From a virus: a stretch of 29,939 nt of DNA. The position numbers and the translations under genes are program-made. Positions 1-7,273 of this stretch are shown here, piece by piece; position 1 is the first letter of the stretch, and every line of letters begins with the position of its first letter. The notes beneath the pieces are model-generated. The model was not told the origin of the DNA. It searched no databases and worked only from the letters and a program-made list of their open reading frames with translations. The stretch lies in the IMG/VR virus record IMGVR_UViG_3300046327_000071, positions 1-29,939 of that record; one strand, written 5' to 3'.

Positions 1-482
1 TCTTGACGAATTACCGTTTTAGTAGATTCTAAATTCATAACTGTTTGCTCTGGTTTAATTGAGGGGATTTGTTTATTTTCTTTCACAGACCATTGAACAT
101 CTTTAACCCTTGGAAGATTTTTCCACTCCACTCTCCCCCTAGAATAGCATTTAATATCAGCAACATTAAAATATTTAAGATGTTTACTTTTTTCCTCTGG
201 AGTATATCCATTGGGGGTAACAATATTGAACATATGATAATCACAATCAGCATTATCCCACCTTAATACATAAGCAATTGAACGGATTGCTAATCCAGCG
301 ATTACTCCATCAATATCTATATCAATAGAACCACAATTGAAACACTTACCATCATTATATATTATATTACTGGTTCGGTTATCCATTATCCTATAATCCC
401 CACCAACATTTCTCATTGTGAAATTCTTTTTTATAATTGCGTTGGGAATTACACATACTCTTAAGTCTTTTTTATCTTTCAT
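1..482 (-). CDS. Hypothetical protein, 3' end outside the window
   Basis: An open frame begins at the ATG at 482 and runs without a stop to the window edge, giving 160 codons of an incomplete gene. The start reads MKDKKDLRVCVIPNAI. A single CFNCG pair lies near residue 48, followed by a DIDIDGVIAGLAIRSIAYVL stretch. One CxxC is not enough to claim a zinc finger. I do not recognise a family. The ATG follows an A-rich stretch with no Shine-Dalgarno, as elsewhere in this window. A TTGACA box lies 64 bases upstream (547-552, minus), so this is the one minus-strand gene that may have a real 5' leader. It is downstream of and codirectional with the primase gene. Confidence 0.7.
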   Translation of the reverse strand, partial: MKDKKDLRVCVIPNAIIKKNFTMRNVGGDYRIMDNRTSNIIYNDGKCFNCGSIDIDIDGVIAGLAIRSIAYVLRWDNADCDYHMFNIVTPNGYTPEEKSKHLKYFNVADIKCYSRGRVEWKNLPRVKDVQWSVKENKQIPSIKPEQTVMNLESTKTVIRQ

Positions 483-502
483 ATTTTTAATTTTTAATAA
501 CT

Positions 503-515
503 AGTGATGATCACT
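503..515. repeat. 13-base perfect inverted repeat before the 482 gene
   Basis: AGTGAT-G-ATCACT is a perfect 6-base inverted repeat about one centre base, placed between the TTGACA box at 547-552 and the ATG at 482. It could be an operator dyad or a small hairpin (AGTG/CACT stem) in the leader. Function is inference. Confidence 0.4.
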
Positions 516-523
516 CACACCCC

Positions 524-552
524 AAATATCTCACAAAATTTTCGATTGTCAA
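524..552 (-). promoter_or_regulatory. Possible sigma70-like promoter for the 482 gene
   Basis: On the minus strand TTGACA (552-547) is followed, 17 bases on, by ATATTT (529-524). The -35 is perfect but the -10 is weak. It fits the TTGACA boxes found before other minus-strand blocks, but here the ATG is over 40 bases further on rather than 6-9. Confidence 0.35.
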
Positions 553-600
553 CGCCAAAAATTCATAATCCGTTAAGTGTAAATCCCACAATCTACACAA

Positions 601-640
601 AGCAACGTTAAGCAACGGAAAGCAACACTAGGCAACAGAG
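601..640. repeat. Four short 10-base-period repeats at the primase 3' end
   Basis: Four consecutive 10-base units (AGCAACGTTA, AGCAACGGAA, AGCAACACTA, GGCAACAGAG) share the core RGCAAC in register. They span the primase stop codon (628-630) and the following intergenic bases. The helical-turn spacing resembles protein-binding iterons, but the units are short and degenerate. Confidence 0.45.
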
Positions 641-1719
641 GACCACAATAATTTAATTTTCAAAAGGCCAGATTTTCCACAAAATGAGTGTTTTTTAATA
701 AATTGGGGGGCAATCTCATCAAGTTTACAGAATACACACAGTTCATTAAAGTCTTTAAACTTCTTAAACTTATCGGGCCAAATAAAGACACATTCTCCCT
801 GCTCAAGCAACACTAAAGTCTTTGCTCTTGATGCTTTATCAATCCATTGGTTATCCAGAACCCAAATCTTCTTAAAGAACTTTAATTCCTCCAATTGTTC
901 CAACTGAATCGGCGTAAACTTGTGATGCCCTTCATTGATACCCGCCACAGCCACTCCATTTCGCACGAAACAGGCATCCAGCGGTCCTTCAAAGATAAAA
1001 ACGTCATCTAGTGAGGGATCAATCCTTTCGATCCCGAAAATCGATTTATCCGAACCGAATTTTGTCAAATAATTCGGTTTTTCATCCCATGCGAATATTC
1101 TTCTTGATTGATAATGTATAAAGTTTCCCGAAGTATCAAGAAAGGGTATGACCAGTCTGTTTTTATGGGTATAATCTCTTAGAGAGATATAAAATGCACT
1201 CGGTTTATTAACCGCAGTATTCAAACGTCTTCCCTTTATATAAGACAAAGCAGTTTGAACCAAGTGATTAGTCTTATAGAATGATAATTGATTATCATCA
1301 AATAAATTTATACAATCTTCTGGTAAGGATGGTTGTTTCTTTGATAATTTAGGAATATCAAAATCCAATTCAACAGATACTTGATTGTCTCCAATATCTT
1401 TTCTAAGTTCTTCATCCGTCATACCGGAAACTTTTCGTATCCAGCTATAAGGTTTCAAACTCTCCCCACAATTATGACAAAATATATTGTCATTTTCTGG
1501 TATGTAGAAACATCTTTTCTTTCTACCCCAACTTTTACCCTCCTTACATAAGGGACAACAGGAATTATAAGTGTTATTATATTTGTTATAACTTACCTTA
1601 TATCCTAATTCGTAAAACTTCGCTATAACGTAATCTGTTGAAAGATCAAAGGATATCTTTGTTTTCTTTAAACTTGGCATCGACAACTTTGCGAACTTCT
1701 TTCGGAACTCTTTCGACAT
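628..1719 (-). CDS. 61: DNA primase, zinc-binding and TOPRIM domains (T4 gp61-like role)
   Basis: Synthesises RNA primers for lagging-strand replication with the helicase encoded at 9796-11109. The 363-residue product has an N-terminal zinc-binding motif (CPLC at 55-58, CHNC at 81-84) and a TOPRIM core with EGPLDA at 244-249, VLDN at 287-290 and a downstream KDFNE at 322-326, the kDfNe motif of phage primases. The second TOPRIM acidic motif is reduced (LDN rather than DxD), as in some phage primases. Length is near the 342 residues of T4 gp61. The start at 1719 overlaps the preceding gene by 74 bases. ATG 1680 is an alternative that reduces the overlap; neither has a Shine-Dalgarno. Function is well supported; orthology to gp61 rather than another TOPRIM primase is inferred from context. 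Confidence 0.85.
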   Translation of the reverse strand: MSKEFRKKFAKLSMPSLKKTKISFDLSTDYVIAKFYELGYKVSYNKYNNTYNSCCPLCKEGKSWGRKKRCFYIPENDNIFCHNCGESLKPYSWIRKVSGMTDEELRKDIGDNQVSVELDFDIPKLSKKQPSLPEDCINLFDDNQLSFYKTNHLVQTALSYIKGRRLNTAVNKPSAFYISLRDYTHKNRLVIPFLDTSGNFIHYQSRRIFAWDEKPNYLTKFGSDKSIFGIERIDPSLDDVFIFEGPLDACFVRNGVAVAGINEGHHKFTPIQLEQLEELKFFKKIWVLDNQWIDKASRAKTLVLLEQGECVFIWPDKFKKFKDFNELCVFCKLDEIAPQFIKKHSFCGKSGLLKIKLLWSSVA

Positions 1720-1909
1720 ACTCTATAATACCATTATTAACCCCAAATTCAAATTTATCAATCGGAACCCATACATTTTCCATCGTCGGAGACGATAAAA
1801 ATCCATACTGATGATTATTCTTATCAATGTAGATTAACATCTTACCAACATGAACTCCTGTTTGACACGCATAAGTGTCCCCAAGTCTAATTCTTTTCTT
1901 CCAAAACAT
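1646..1909 (-). CDS. Hypothetical protein, 87 aa
   Basis: An 87-residue product beginning MFWKKRIRLGDTYACQTG, with a beta-rich central part and a charged C-terminus (KEVRKVVDAKFKENKDIL). No catalytic or metal motif is visible. The ATG at 1909 follows the stop of the upstream gene by two bases, and its end overlaps the primase start, so the three genes 1912-2214, this one and the primase are probably translationally coupled in one message. Its place just before the primase suggests a replication-associated role, but that is only guilt by association. Confidence 0.65.
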   Translation of the reverse strand: MFWKKRIRLGDTYACQTGVHVGKMLIYIDKNNHQYGFLSSPTMENVWVPIDKFEFGVNNGIIEYVERVPKEVRKVVDAKFKENKDIL

Positions 1910-1911
1910 AA

Positions 1912-2214
1912 TTATACAATACGAGTATTCATAAATCTTCCAATTTCTTCCATGAAAGCATTATCTAAAGCGGACTTCTCCATTTTTTCTTTATATACCG
2001 TCATGTTAATTGGATTTCCATCTAAATCATAACCTATAAGTTTAAAACATGATAAGAATTCACCAATAGTTCCAATTAAAGCATTGTTAAGCTCATTTTT
2101 CTTCGGTAACTTACGTTTTTCCTTGATCTGTATGGTCAAAGCTTCCTTGAGAATGTTTTTTATTTCATCATCACTGAATTCTTTGAAGTCTGGTTGTTCT
2201 GGATTAGCATCCAT
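1912..2214 (-). CDS. Hypothetical protein, 100 aa
   Basis: A 100-residue, largely helical, acidic protein with no transmembrane segment. The C-terminal half (NALIGTIGEFLSCFKLIGYD onward) is the more structured-looking part. No family recognised. It sits in the tight cluster between clamp gene 45 and primase, two bases before the next gene and 8 bases after the previous one. Confidence 0.65.
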   Translation of the reverse strand: MDANPEQPDFKEFSDDEIKNILKEALTIQIKEKRKLPKKNELNNALIGTIGEFLSCFKLIGYDLDGNPINMTVYKEKMEKSALDNAFMEEIGRFMNTRIV

Positions 2215-2222
2215 ACAACTAT

Positions 2223-2579
2223 TTAATCTTCTTTATCGGAAATACTATCAGTTTTAATATAAACGTTCTCGTCTTGCTTTTGTGGAACTCCTTTTTCAAT
2301 TAAAGTAGTAACAACTACTTCCATTGACTGTGTTCTTAGATTATAATTCTTGGTGAACTTATTTCCCCCATCATTAAATTCAAATTGAACATCCCCCGGT
2401 CCTTCCTTGTTAACATAACAAGTGATAATCAGAGAATGTCCACCGGGATCAACCATAATGGTCCACTTTCTGGGATCATGAATAGGATAATCCTTGAATA
2501 ATCTTATTGCTATGAACCCGCTATCTCTTAGTCTATTTAGGAAATATCCACCTGTTGTTACGTTGTTTTTACTTTTCAT
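2223..2579 (-). CDS. Conserved T4-like phage protein of unknown function, 118 aa
   Basis: A 118-residue product with the block GGYFLNRLRDSGFIAIRLF followed by DPRKWTIMVDPGG and a later FEFNDGGNKF. From memory this pattern is similar to a small protein kept among T4-like phages of marine cyanobacteria and related hosts; no function is known to me. The mixed beta strands suggest a small soluble domain. Its ATG overlaps the stop of the upstream gene (ATGA at 2576-2579), so translation is probably coupled. It lies in the clamp-to-primase cluster. Confidence 0.7.
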   Translation of the reverse strand: MKSKNNVTTGGYFLNRLRDSGFIAIRLFKDYPIHDPRKWTIMVDPGGHSLIITCYVNKEGPGDVQFEFNDGGNKFTKNYNLRTQSMEVVVTTLIEKGVPQKQDENVYIKTDSISDKED

Positions 2580-2920
2580 GATTTGGAAACTCCTTCTAAA
2601 AAATTTGCAGCTAATCTTAGAGACATAGCCAATCCCGCCCTGTTGTAAAATTCTTCTAAGTTATTATCTAACTTAGATTTTATAGCTTCTGTGTCAAATT
2701 TACTAGCAGCATCATGTAATTCTATACTGATTTCTTCCTTTGTATATTTTTTATTCTCCACAACAGACAATTCTGATAAATTCGCAGTGAAACTATCAAT
2801 CCAATCATGACAAGATTTATAAACTTGACATGCATCACTATCATGATAACTTCCATGCCAAGTTTTGATTGATTGTTTACATTTGGGACACTTATCCCAT
2901 GTTTCATCATGTATGCTCAT
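2576..2920 (-). CDS. Hypothetical protein with N-terminal CxxC, 114 aa
   Basis: A 114-residue protein whose N-terminus carries CPKC (residues 11-14), then H21, H26 and C31, with another CH at 37-38, which could form one zinc site. The rest is predicted helical and acidic. It starts two bases after the stop of the clamp gene and ends in a 4-base overlap with the next gene. No family recognised; a small zinc-binding accessory factor is an inference. Confidence 0.65.
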   Translation of the reverse strand: MSIHDETWDKCPKCKQSIKTWHGSYHDSDACQVYKSCHDWIDSFTANLSELSVVENKKYTKEEISIELHDAASKFDTEAIKSKLDNNLEEFYNRAGLAMSLRLAANFLEGVSKS

Positions 2921-2921
2921 A

Positions 2922-3635
2922 TTATTTGGTAAGTGAACTTAGAATATAATTTAACTCAGTGTTTCCATTTTTCAAGGTAATGTTTCCAATACCCATCTTA
3001 TTAATCTTGAATGTGAACTCTTTAGAATCCCCAAATGATAATAATTGAATGTTATCCAGATTTAAAATGAATTCATCCATTTCAAAATCAACATCGTCCC
3101 CCTCAACAGTCAGAACATCAGTGTTCATCATGGTTTTGTCTCCAAGGGACCAATACAACTTATCATCTTCTGTAAAGATGTATAATTTATTAGTGTCTTT
3201 AAAAATTGAAGATTGTTTTAACAATGAAGTTAAAAACGCTTTGGATACTTCAAACTCATATTCATATTGAAGACTTTCAATCTTGGATAATGTTAGCTTC
3301 GGAGCTACCAAAATTCCATCACCATATAAGTGATACTTGAACTTGACTTTATTACCTTTATATTCCAAATTATTGGAATTAAGATCGAATTCAACTTCCT
3401 TATCGGAAACCAAATCCAATGCTTTGGATAATTTCTTAACGGATGGAAGATTCAAAGTCTGATCAATATCAGAACTCCATTTTAAGGTTGACCATAAAAA
3501 CATACTGCGATCTTCGGATGAAGATATGGCATAGATTTTATCATCCTTTAAATTTAAAATCGCAGTATCGCTTACTTTTGATAATCCCTCAAGAAAATTC
3601 TTAAGATCCTCCTTATTAAATTTGATTTTTGACAT
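2922..3635 (-). CDS. 45: Sliding clamp, DNA polymerase processivity factor (T4 gp45-like)
   Basis: Ring-shaped clamp that tethers the polymerase and, in T4, also activates late transcription through gp55/gp33. The 237 residues are close to the 228 of T4 gp45. The pattern fits: short alternating strands, an N-terminal helix with FLEGLSKVSDTAILNL, a central FKYHLYGDGI and a C-terminal repeat of the same fold ending in NTELNYILSSLTK. There are no catalytic motifs, as expected. Its start overlaps the preceding gene by 20 bases. Unusually for this family, no clamp-loader genes (44, 62) follow; four small genes and a primase do instead. The call rests on pattern recognition and context and would need a profile search to confirm. 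Confidence 0.7.
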   Translation of the reverse strand: MSKIKFNKEDLKNFLEGLSKVSDTAILNLKDDKIYAISSSEDRSMFLWSTLKWSSDIDQTLNLPSVKKLSKALDLVSDKEVEFDLNSNNLEYKGNKVKFKYHLYGDGILVAPKLTLSKIESLQYEYEFEVSKAFLTSLLKQSSIFKDTNKLYIFTEDDKLYWSLGDKTMMNTDVLTVEGDDVDFEMDEFILNLDNIQLLSFGDSKEFTFKINKMGIGNITLKNGNTELNYILSSLTK

Positions 3636-4107
3636 GTTTCTGCTTTGGGACAGTATCCCCCTTTTCTAGTAATTCAATAACCTTTGTTATTTTTCTAGAA
3701 ATTTCTTTTAATAAAGTGTTGGTTTCGTCCTGTTTGGATGCATTAAATGAAAACTCTAATTGGTCCCCCTCTATTGGAGTTGGAAACTGTGGCATATTTG
3801 GAGCGGGTCCATTAGGATAAGGTATAAATGAAGCGGTTCCCATTGTTAAGTCGGGTTGATCTAATGGAACTGCTGGTGGAACATACATAGGCTGAGGACG
3901 AACAACAGAGGCTTGAGCAAGTCGTTGTGCTTGCTCAAGCCCTTGTTTGATATTCATACTACCATACTCGGAATGTGCTCCCGGTATGGGGTTAGACGAG
4001 GTATACTTCTCAATCACTCTGGATTCTTGATATATCGGACCAGCGAATGCTGCCAAAGCAGCAAAATCATCTGGTGACATTGGTGGTATTTCGCCAGTAT
4101 CGTGCAT
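3616..4107 (-). CDS. Proline-rich hypothetical protein, 163 aa
   Basis: A 163-residue protein with an N-terminal MSPDDFAALAAFAGPIYQES segment, a long proline-rich, probably disordered middle (PPAVPLDQP, PYPNGPAPNMPQFPTP) and a C-terminal helix (LLKEISRKITKVIELLEKG). The layout suggests a linker or tether with a short C-terminal coiled coil. Function unknown. It lies directly upstream of, and overlaps, the clamp gene; a clamp or replisome adaptor is possible but unproven. The GIY-YIG endonuclease gene ends two bases before its ATG. Confidence 0.65.
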   Translation of the reverse strand: MHDTGEIPPMSPDDFAALAAFAGPIYQESRVIEKYTSSNPIPGAHSEYGSMNIKQGLEQAQRLAQASVVRPQPMYVPPAVPLDQPDLTMGTASFIPYPNGPAPNMPQFPTPIEGDQLEFSFNASKQDETNTLLKEISRKITKVIELLEKGDTVPKQKHVKNQI

Positions 4108-4108
4108 A

Positions 4109-4837
4109 TTAATTAGTTATTTGGTTTAAATTGGTGAATCTTTTTAATTTAGCCTGTCTCATTTTTTCTTTTGATTCCTCGGATCTCTTCTTTCCTAAAT
4201 TAGCTAGTCGTCGTTTTTCTATATGTTCTTTGGAATGTTTCCTGCCTAAATTTGATTGTCTTATTTTCTCCATATGTTCTTCTGATGGTGGATTGGCTAA
4301 TCTAGCCCGTCTCATTTTTTCTTTTGATTCTTCAGAAAACTTCCGACCTATACTCGACAGTCTAATTTTTTCTTTAGTATCATCAGATCTAGGTTTTCCC
4401 AACCTAGAATGTAAAAGTCTTTCTTTGTGGTGGTTAGAAAGAACTTTACCCCTATTAGAATTTCCAATATTTCTTTTATGTTCATCTGTTAATGGAATTC
4501 CTGTTAAATCTGTCGAATATGCACATAAATTATAACCATGCTCGATATTATTAGAATTATTTAATTCTATATAATATGCTTCTCTATCTAAAAGATGTTT
4601 ATTATTTTTCAATTTATCAAAATTTTCAAACACTTCTAATATTTCAACTTTAAACGAATTCCACCCATATTTTAAAATGGCATTCTTTAAAAGTTTACCG
4701 GCATTTTTACCACACCTTTTATGTTGAGCAAGTCTGGTTTTAATACAGACAGACTTACCCACATATATTTTTCCGTTATTTATACAAGTCAATTTATAAA
4801 TTCCAGCATTTTTTGGATATTTAGATTCATCGTTCAC
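4109..4837 (-). CDS. GIY-YIG homing endonuclease with NUMOD3 repeats (1 of 3)
   Basis: Free-standing homing endonuclease. The N-terminal nuclease domain shows GIY at 12-14, YVG at 25-27, the conserved Arg near 35 and a catalytic Glu near 86 (LLDREAYYIELN). From about residue 118 follow about seven 17-residue NUMOD3-type DNA-binding repeats (pattern EExKEKxRxAxLGKxxS). The reading frame starts at GTG (4837); this gives the same N-terminal length as the two paralogues at 11116 and 12607. An ATG four bases upstream is in another frame and gives only MSER. It lies between gene 32 and the proline-rich gene, codirectional with both. Such elements cut DNA of related phages lacking them and spread by repair. 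Confidence 0.9.
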   Translation of the reverse strand: MNDESKYPKNAGIYKLTCINNGKIYVGKSVCIKTRLAQHKRCGKNAGKLLKNAILKYGWNSFKVEILEVFENFDKLKNNKHLLDREAYYIELNNSNNIEHGYNLCAYSTDLTGIPLTDEHKRNIGNSNRGKVLSNHHKERLLHSRLGKPRSDDTKEKIRLSSIGRKFSEESKEKMRRARLANPPSEEHMEKIRQSNLGRKHSKEHIEKRRLANLGKKRSEESKEKMRQAKLKRFTNLNQITN

Positions 4838-4864
4838 TCATTTATTTAGTCAGTGAGAACAAAT

Positions 4865-5794
4865 TTATTCAATATCTAGTTCAGCCAATAGATCGTCAAC
4901 ATCTGGATCAGACTTGTCGGTATCATGGAACATTGGAATGTCATCATTGGGATCTTCCTCGACAACCTTTTTCTTAGCTTCCTTTTTGGCGACTTCTTTC
5001 TTAGGTGCTACTTCCTTCTTAAGCAAAGATTTCTTTTCCGTCTTAACAGAAACGTCATCACCTTCAGTATAGAAGTGTTCATCCAATAGATTTTGAAGTT
5101 CCTCAAATGTCTTAACTGGATATAATTGAGACAGATCTAATGGGTTATTATAAATTTCATCAATTTCATCATCATCCAAATTCAATTTGGTTTTGGATGT
5201 GAAGTATGATTTCTTATAAGTGGTATAGATACCTTGTTCATCTGCAACGATTTTAAAATCACACCCATCGTTGGATAGATCGAATATCGCAGCACCGAAT
5301 TCATCAGCACGATTACCAGACATTGCATCATCTACAATTTCCTTAAGTTGTGGACCCATGTTCAAAATTTGAACCTGACCATTTAACTCCGAGTTAAATG
5401 GATTATCAATCCAATAGGCTTTAACAAGCCAACCCTCGCGTTCCTTGATAGGATTTTCGAACTTTTCGTCCTTAGCTGGGCCAGCATCTTTCCACTCCTT
5501 GTAGAGCTTCCATCTTGCTTCATTGATCGGATCACGCTCCCCGAATGACTTCAAGGATATTGCGGACACGAACGAACCATCTTTTTTAGAGGTCCAACTA
5601 TTTACATAATGATGGAAGAATGTTTTATCATCCTCGTTTTCAATTCCTTCAACATCTGGAATCAACCTAATTGTGTAGGTATGTCCTGCTGGGAACTTCA
5701 TTATGTTTGAGAAAGAACCACCTGATGTTCTTTCGGTTTTCTTTAACGCATCCTTGATTTTATCAAACATGCTTGCATTATATTTTTTAGCCAT
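4865..5794 (-). CDS. 32: Single-stranded DNA-binding protein (T4 gp32-like)
   Basis: Coats ssDNA during replication, recombination and repair and represses its own translation in T4. The 309 residues are close to the 301 of gp32. There is a basic N-terminus, an OB-type core (GHTYTIRLIPDVEG, FFHHYVNSW, EGWLVKAYWIDNP), a Lys-rich linker (repeated KKEVAPKKEVAKKEA) and a strongly acidic C-terminal tail ending DVDDLLAELDIE, the part that recruits partner proteins in T4. The zinc ribbon of T4 gp32 is missing: only one cysteine is visible (GCDF), as in the T4-like cyanophage proteins I know. Directly upstream lies a fourfold AAACT repeat and no Shine-Dalgarno. Assignment is strong. Confidence 0.85.
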   Translation of the reverse strand: MAKKYNASMFDKIKDALKKTERTSGGSFSNIMKFPAGHTYTIRLIPDVEGIENEDDKTFFHHYVNSWTSKKDGSFVSAISLKSFGERDPINEARWKLYKEWKDAGPAKDEKFENPIKEREGWLVKAYWIDNPFNSELNGQVQILNMGPQLKEIVDDAMSGNRADEFGAAIFDLSNDGCDFKIVADEQGIYTTYKKSYFTSKTKLNLDDDEIDEIYNNPLDLSQLYPVKTFEELQNLLDEHFYTEGDDVSVKTEKKSLLKKEVAPKKEVAKKEAKKKVVEEDPNDDIPMFHDTDKSDPDVDDLLAELDIE

Positions 5795-5800
5795 ATTTTT

Positions 5801-5820
5801 AGTTTAGTTTAGTTTAGTTT
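5801..5820 (-). promoter_or_regulatory. Fourfold AAACT repeat in the gene 32 leader, candidate operator
   Basis: On the minus strand four exact 5-base units (AAACT x4) lie between the stop of the membrane-protein gene and the gene 32 ATG at 5794. The sequence has no G, cannot pair with itself and lacks a Shine-Dalgarno. T4 gp32 represses its own synthesis by coating an unstructured AU-rich leader, so this is a candidate autogenous operator. The repeat is direct observation; the role is inference. Confidence 0.5.
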
Positions 5821-6049
5821 ATTTTCCGAAAGTAGCTACAATACCCAGAGCAATAAGAGCAATAACCATGCCCACAAGTAATACAGCTAACCAAATAGCT
5901 AATGGAATCCAAAGTGGGCATAATACCCAAATCCAACTCCATGATGCCACGGCGGTTAATCCAAATAGTTTAAGAAGTATAAAAATTATAGTCAATAGAC
6001 CACAAAATCCAATACCCCCCGATTGTGTTGCAATTACATTTTTACTCAT
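5819..6049 (-). CDS. Small membrane protein, Fragile-X-F-like, 76 aa
   Basis: A 76-residue hydrophobic protein with two membrane-spanning segments (about 13-33 and 44-73) around a Trp-rich turn (SWSWIWVLCPLWIP). The pattern GLLTIIFILLKLFGLT followed by W-rich PLWIPL matches small phage proteins annotated as transmembrane Fragile-X-F protein, whose role is unknown to me. It lies just upstream of gene 32 and 27 bases after the possible gene 59. The leader again holds AACTAA-like repeats and no Shine-Dalgarno. Confidence 0.75.
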   Translation of the reverse strand: MSKNVIATQSGGIGFCGLLTIIFILLKLFGLTAVASWSWIWVLCPLWIPLAIWLAVLLVGMVIALIALGIVATFGK

Positions 6050-6076
6050 ATTAGTTTTTTTCAGTTAGTTTCGTTT

Positions 6077-6691
6077 CTAGTTTTCCTTTGCTTGTTTCGC
6101 AAACTCTTTCATTTTCTTCGAAGCGAAAAATTTATTCTTTGTTATTTGAAATGTCTGATAAAAATCAGGAAATACAAATTCCAATATTCTGGATTCTACC
6201 TTCGGTTTTTTGAATGTCAATGCATGAAGTGTGTAATAATTGATTTTATGTGTTTTCAAATGCTCCACAAAACATGGCATCGTTCCTTCTATATTTAACT
6301 CATAATCCGATAATTGCAAGTTGTTTTCTATACAATATCGGATCACAAATTTCAAACTATCAGCTAGTCTCCTAAGACTATCGGGAGAATCTGGATCTTG
6401 GATTTCCAGTTGTTTCACATAATCAGTATAGCACTTGATGGCTTTCTGTTTAGTGTAAAACTCCAATGAATAATATTCATAATCTGGATAAATTTTATGA
6501 GGGGCCATGAAGAAATCCTCTTGAATTAGATTGGGATAACTGTTGAATAGCTTTTCTAATTTCTCCAATGCCATCACTTTATCCCCCTCTAAATTGGTGA
6601 AGTCCTTTTTGATCTTGAAAGCTTCACCTTTCGCTTTTCTAGAGGAAACTAGATGGTTATTATAAATTTGTTTTTGAAATTCACTTATCAT
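6077..6691 (-). CDS. Possible helicase loader (T4 gp59-like), 204 aa
   Basis: A 204-residue, basic, mainly helical protein; T4 gp59 has 217. Weak resemblances to gp59 include a central FYTKQKAIKCYTDYVKQLE helix and a C-terminal FVEHLKTHKINYYTLHAL block followed by a basic C-terminus (FFASKKMKEFAKQAKEN). In T4, gene 59 is directly upstream of gene 32 in the same direction, which is the position here apart from one small membrane gene. Gp59 loads the gp41 helicase onto gp32-coated DNA. The call is positional plus faint pattern; it could be an unrelated protein. Confidence 0.45.
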   Translation of the reverse strand: MISEFQKQIYNNHLVSSRKAKGEAFKIKKDFTNLEGDKVMALEKLEKLFNSYPNLIQEDFFMAPHKIYPDYEYYSLEFYTKQKAIKCYTDYVKQLEIQDPDSPDSLRRLADSLKFVIRYCIENNLQLSDYELNIEGTMPCFVEHLKTHKINYYTLHALTFKKPKVESRILEFVFPDFYQTFQITKNKFFASKKMKEFAKQAKEN

Positions 6692-6998
6692 TAAAATCTT
6701 TCAAATTCTGTTTTCTATCAAAATATAGAACCATTTCTTCTAATTGTTTTCCAATATATTCAACAATAAAATCACCTTTCCCGAAATCGGAATTCCTATA
6801 CTCTTTATCAAAGTTGATAAAATAATCAATACCTTCATCCGATATTGGAATGTCTTCTAATTTGGAATCATACGAAAATTTAATTTCATCTAAATAATTA
6901 TCATATATGGTGTCTAATACCTTACATTTATGCTCTACTTCAGTTTTAAATTCTGGATATCTACTCAATAAAGCTATCTGTATATTTTTAGTAATCAT
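6681..6998 (-). CDS. Hypothetical protein, 105 aa
   Basis: A 105-residue acidic, helical protein with a central ISDEGIDYFINFDKEYRNSD segment and a C-terminal LEEMVLYFDRKQNLKDF. It overlaps the next gene by 11 bases. In T4 the gene upstream of 59 is 33, the late-transcription co-activator (112 residues), so position and size would fit gp33. However, I see no clear match, and the terminal clamp-binding motif of T4 gp33 (LDFLL) is absent. Left unnamed. Confidence 0.6.
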   Translation of the reverse strand: MITKNIQIALLSRYPEFKTEVEHKCKVLDTIYDNYLDEIKFSYDSKLEDIPISDEGIDYFINFDKEYRNSDFGKGDFIVEYIGKQLEEMVLYFDRKQNLKDFNDK

Positions 6999-7003
6999 TT
7001 TAT

Positions 7004-7273
7004 TTATTTTTTAATACTTCTTGTCCAGCGTGTCACATACTTACTTTTTGCAATACTTGGATCAAATTCTAAAAACACTTTAACAAGCTCGAAGTCAGTG
7101 TCAAGATCCAGAATCTCCTTAAACACGGTTTTTAATTTTTCACTTTGAAGTGTTTGAATGAAAACATTTTGAATTGAAAGCTTTTTACCTTTCAGGTTCA
7201 TTACAAATGTGCAGAAGCATAGAAACAAGTGATTTGATTCTTCTTCAATAAGGTTGTGGGAGGGATCTATCAT
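7004..7273 (-). CDS. Hypothetical protein, 89 aa
   Basis: An 89-residue, helical protein with no visible motif apart from a short cysteine pair (LCFCTF). It overlaps the preceding gene by 4 bases (ATGA at 7270-7273) and is followed by the 105-residue gene after 5 bases, so it is part of one translationally linked run leading to gene 32. Size equals that of T4 DsbA, which lies near here in T4, but the sequences show no resemblance, so no name is given. Confidence 0.6.
   Translation of the reverse strand: MIDPSHNLIEEESNHLFLCFCTFVMNLKGKKLSIQNVFIQTLQSEKLKTVFKEILDLDTDFELVKVFLEFDPSIAKSKYVTRWTRSIKK

Noticed and set aside
7004-7273. 89-residue gene as T4 DsbA
   Set aside because: Length and rough position fit, but no sequence resemblance is visible.
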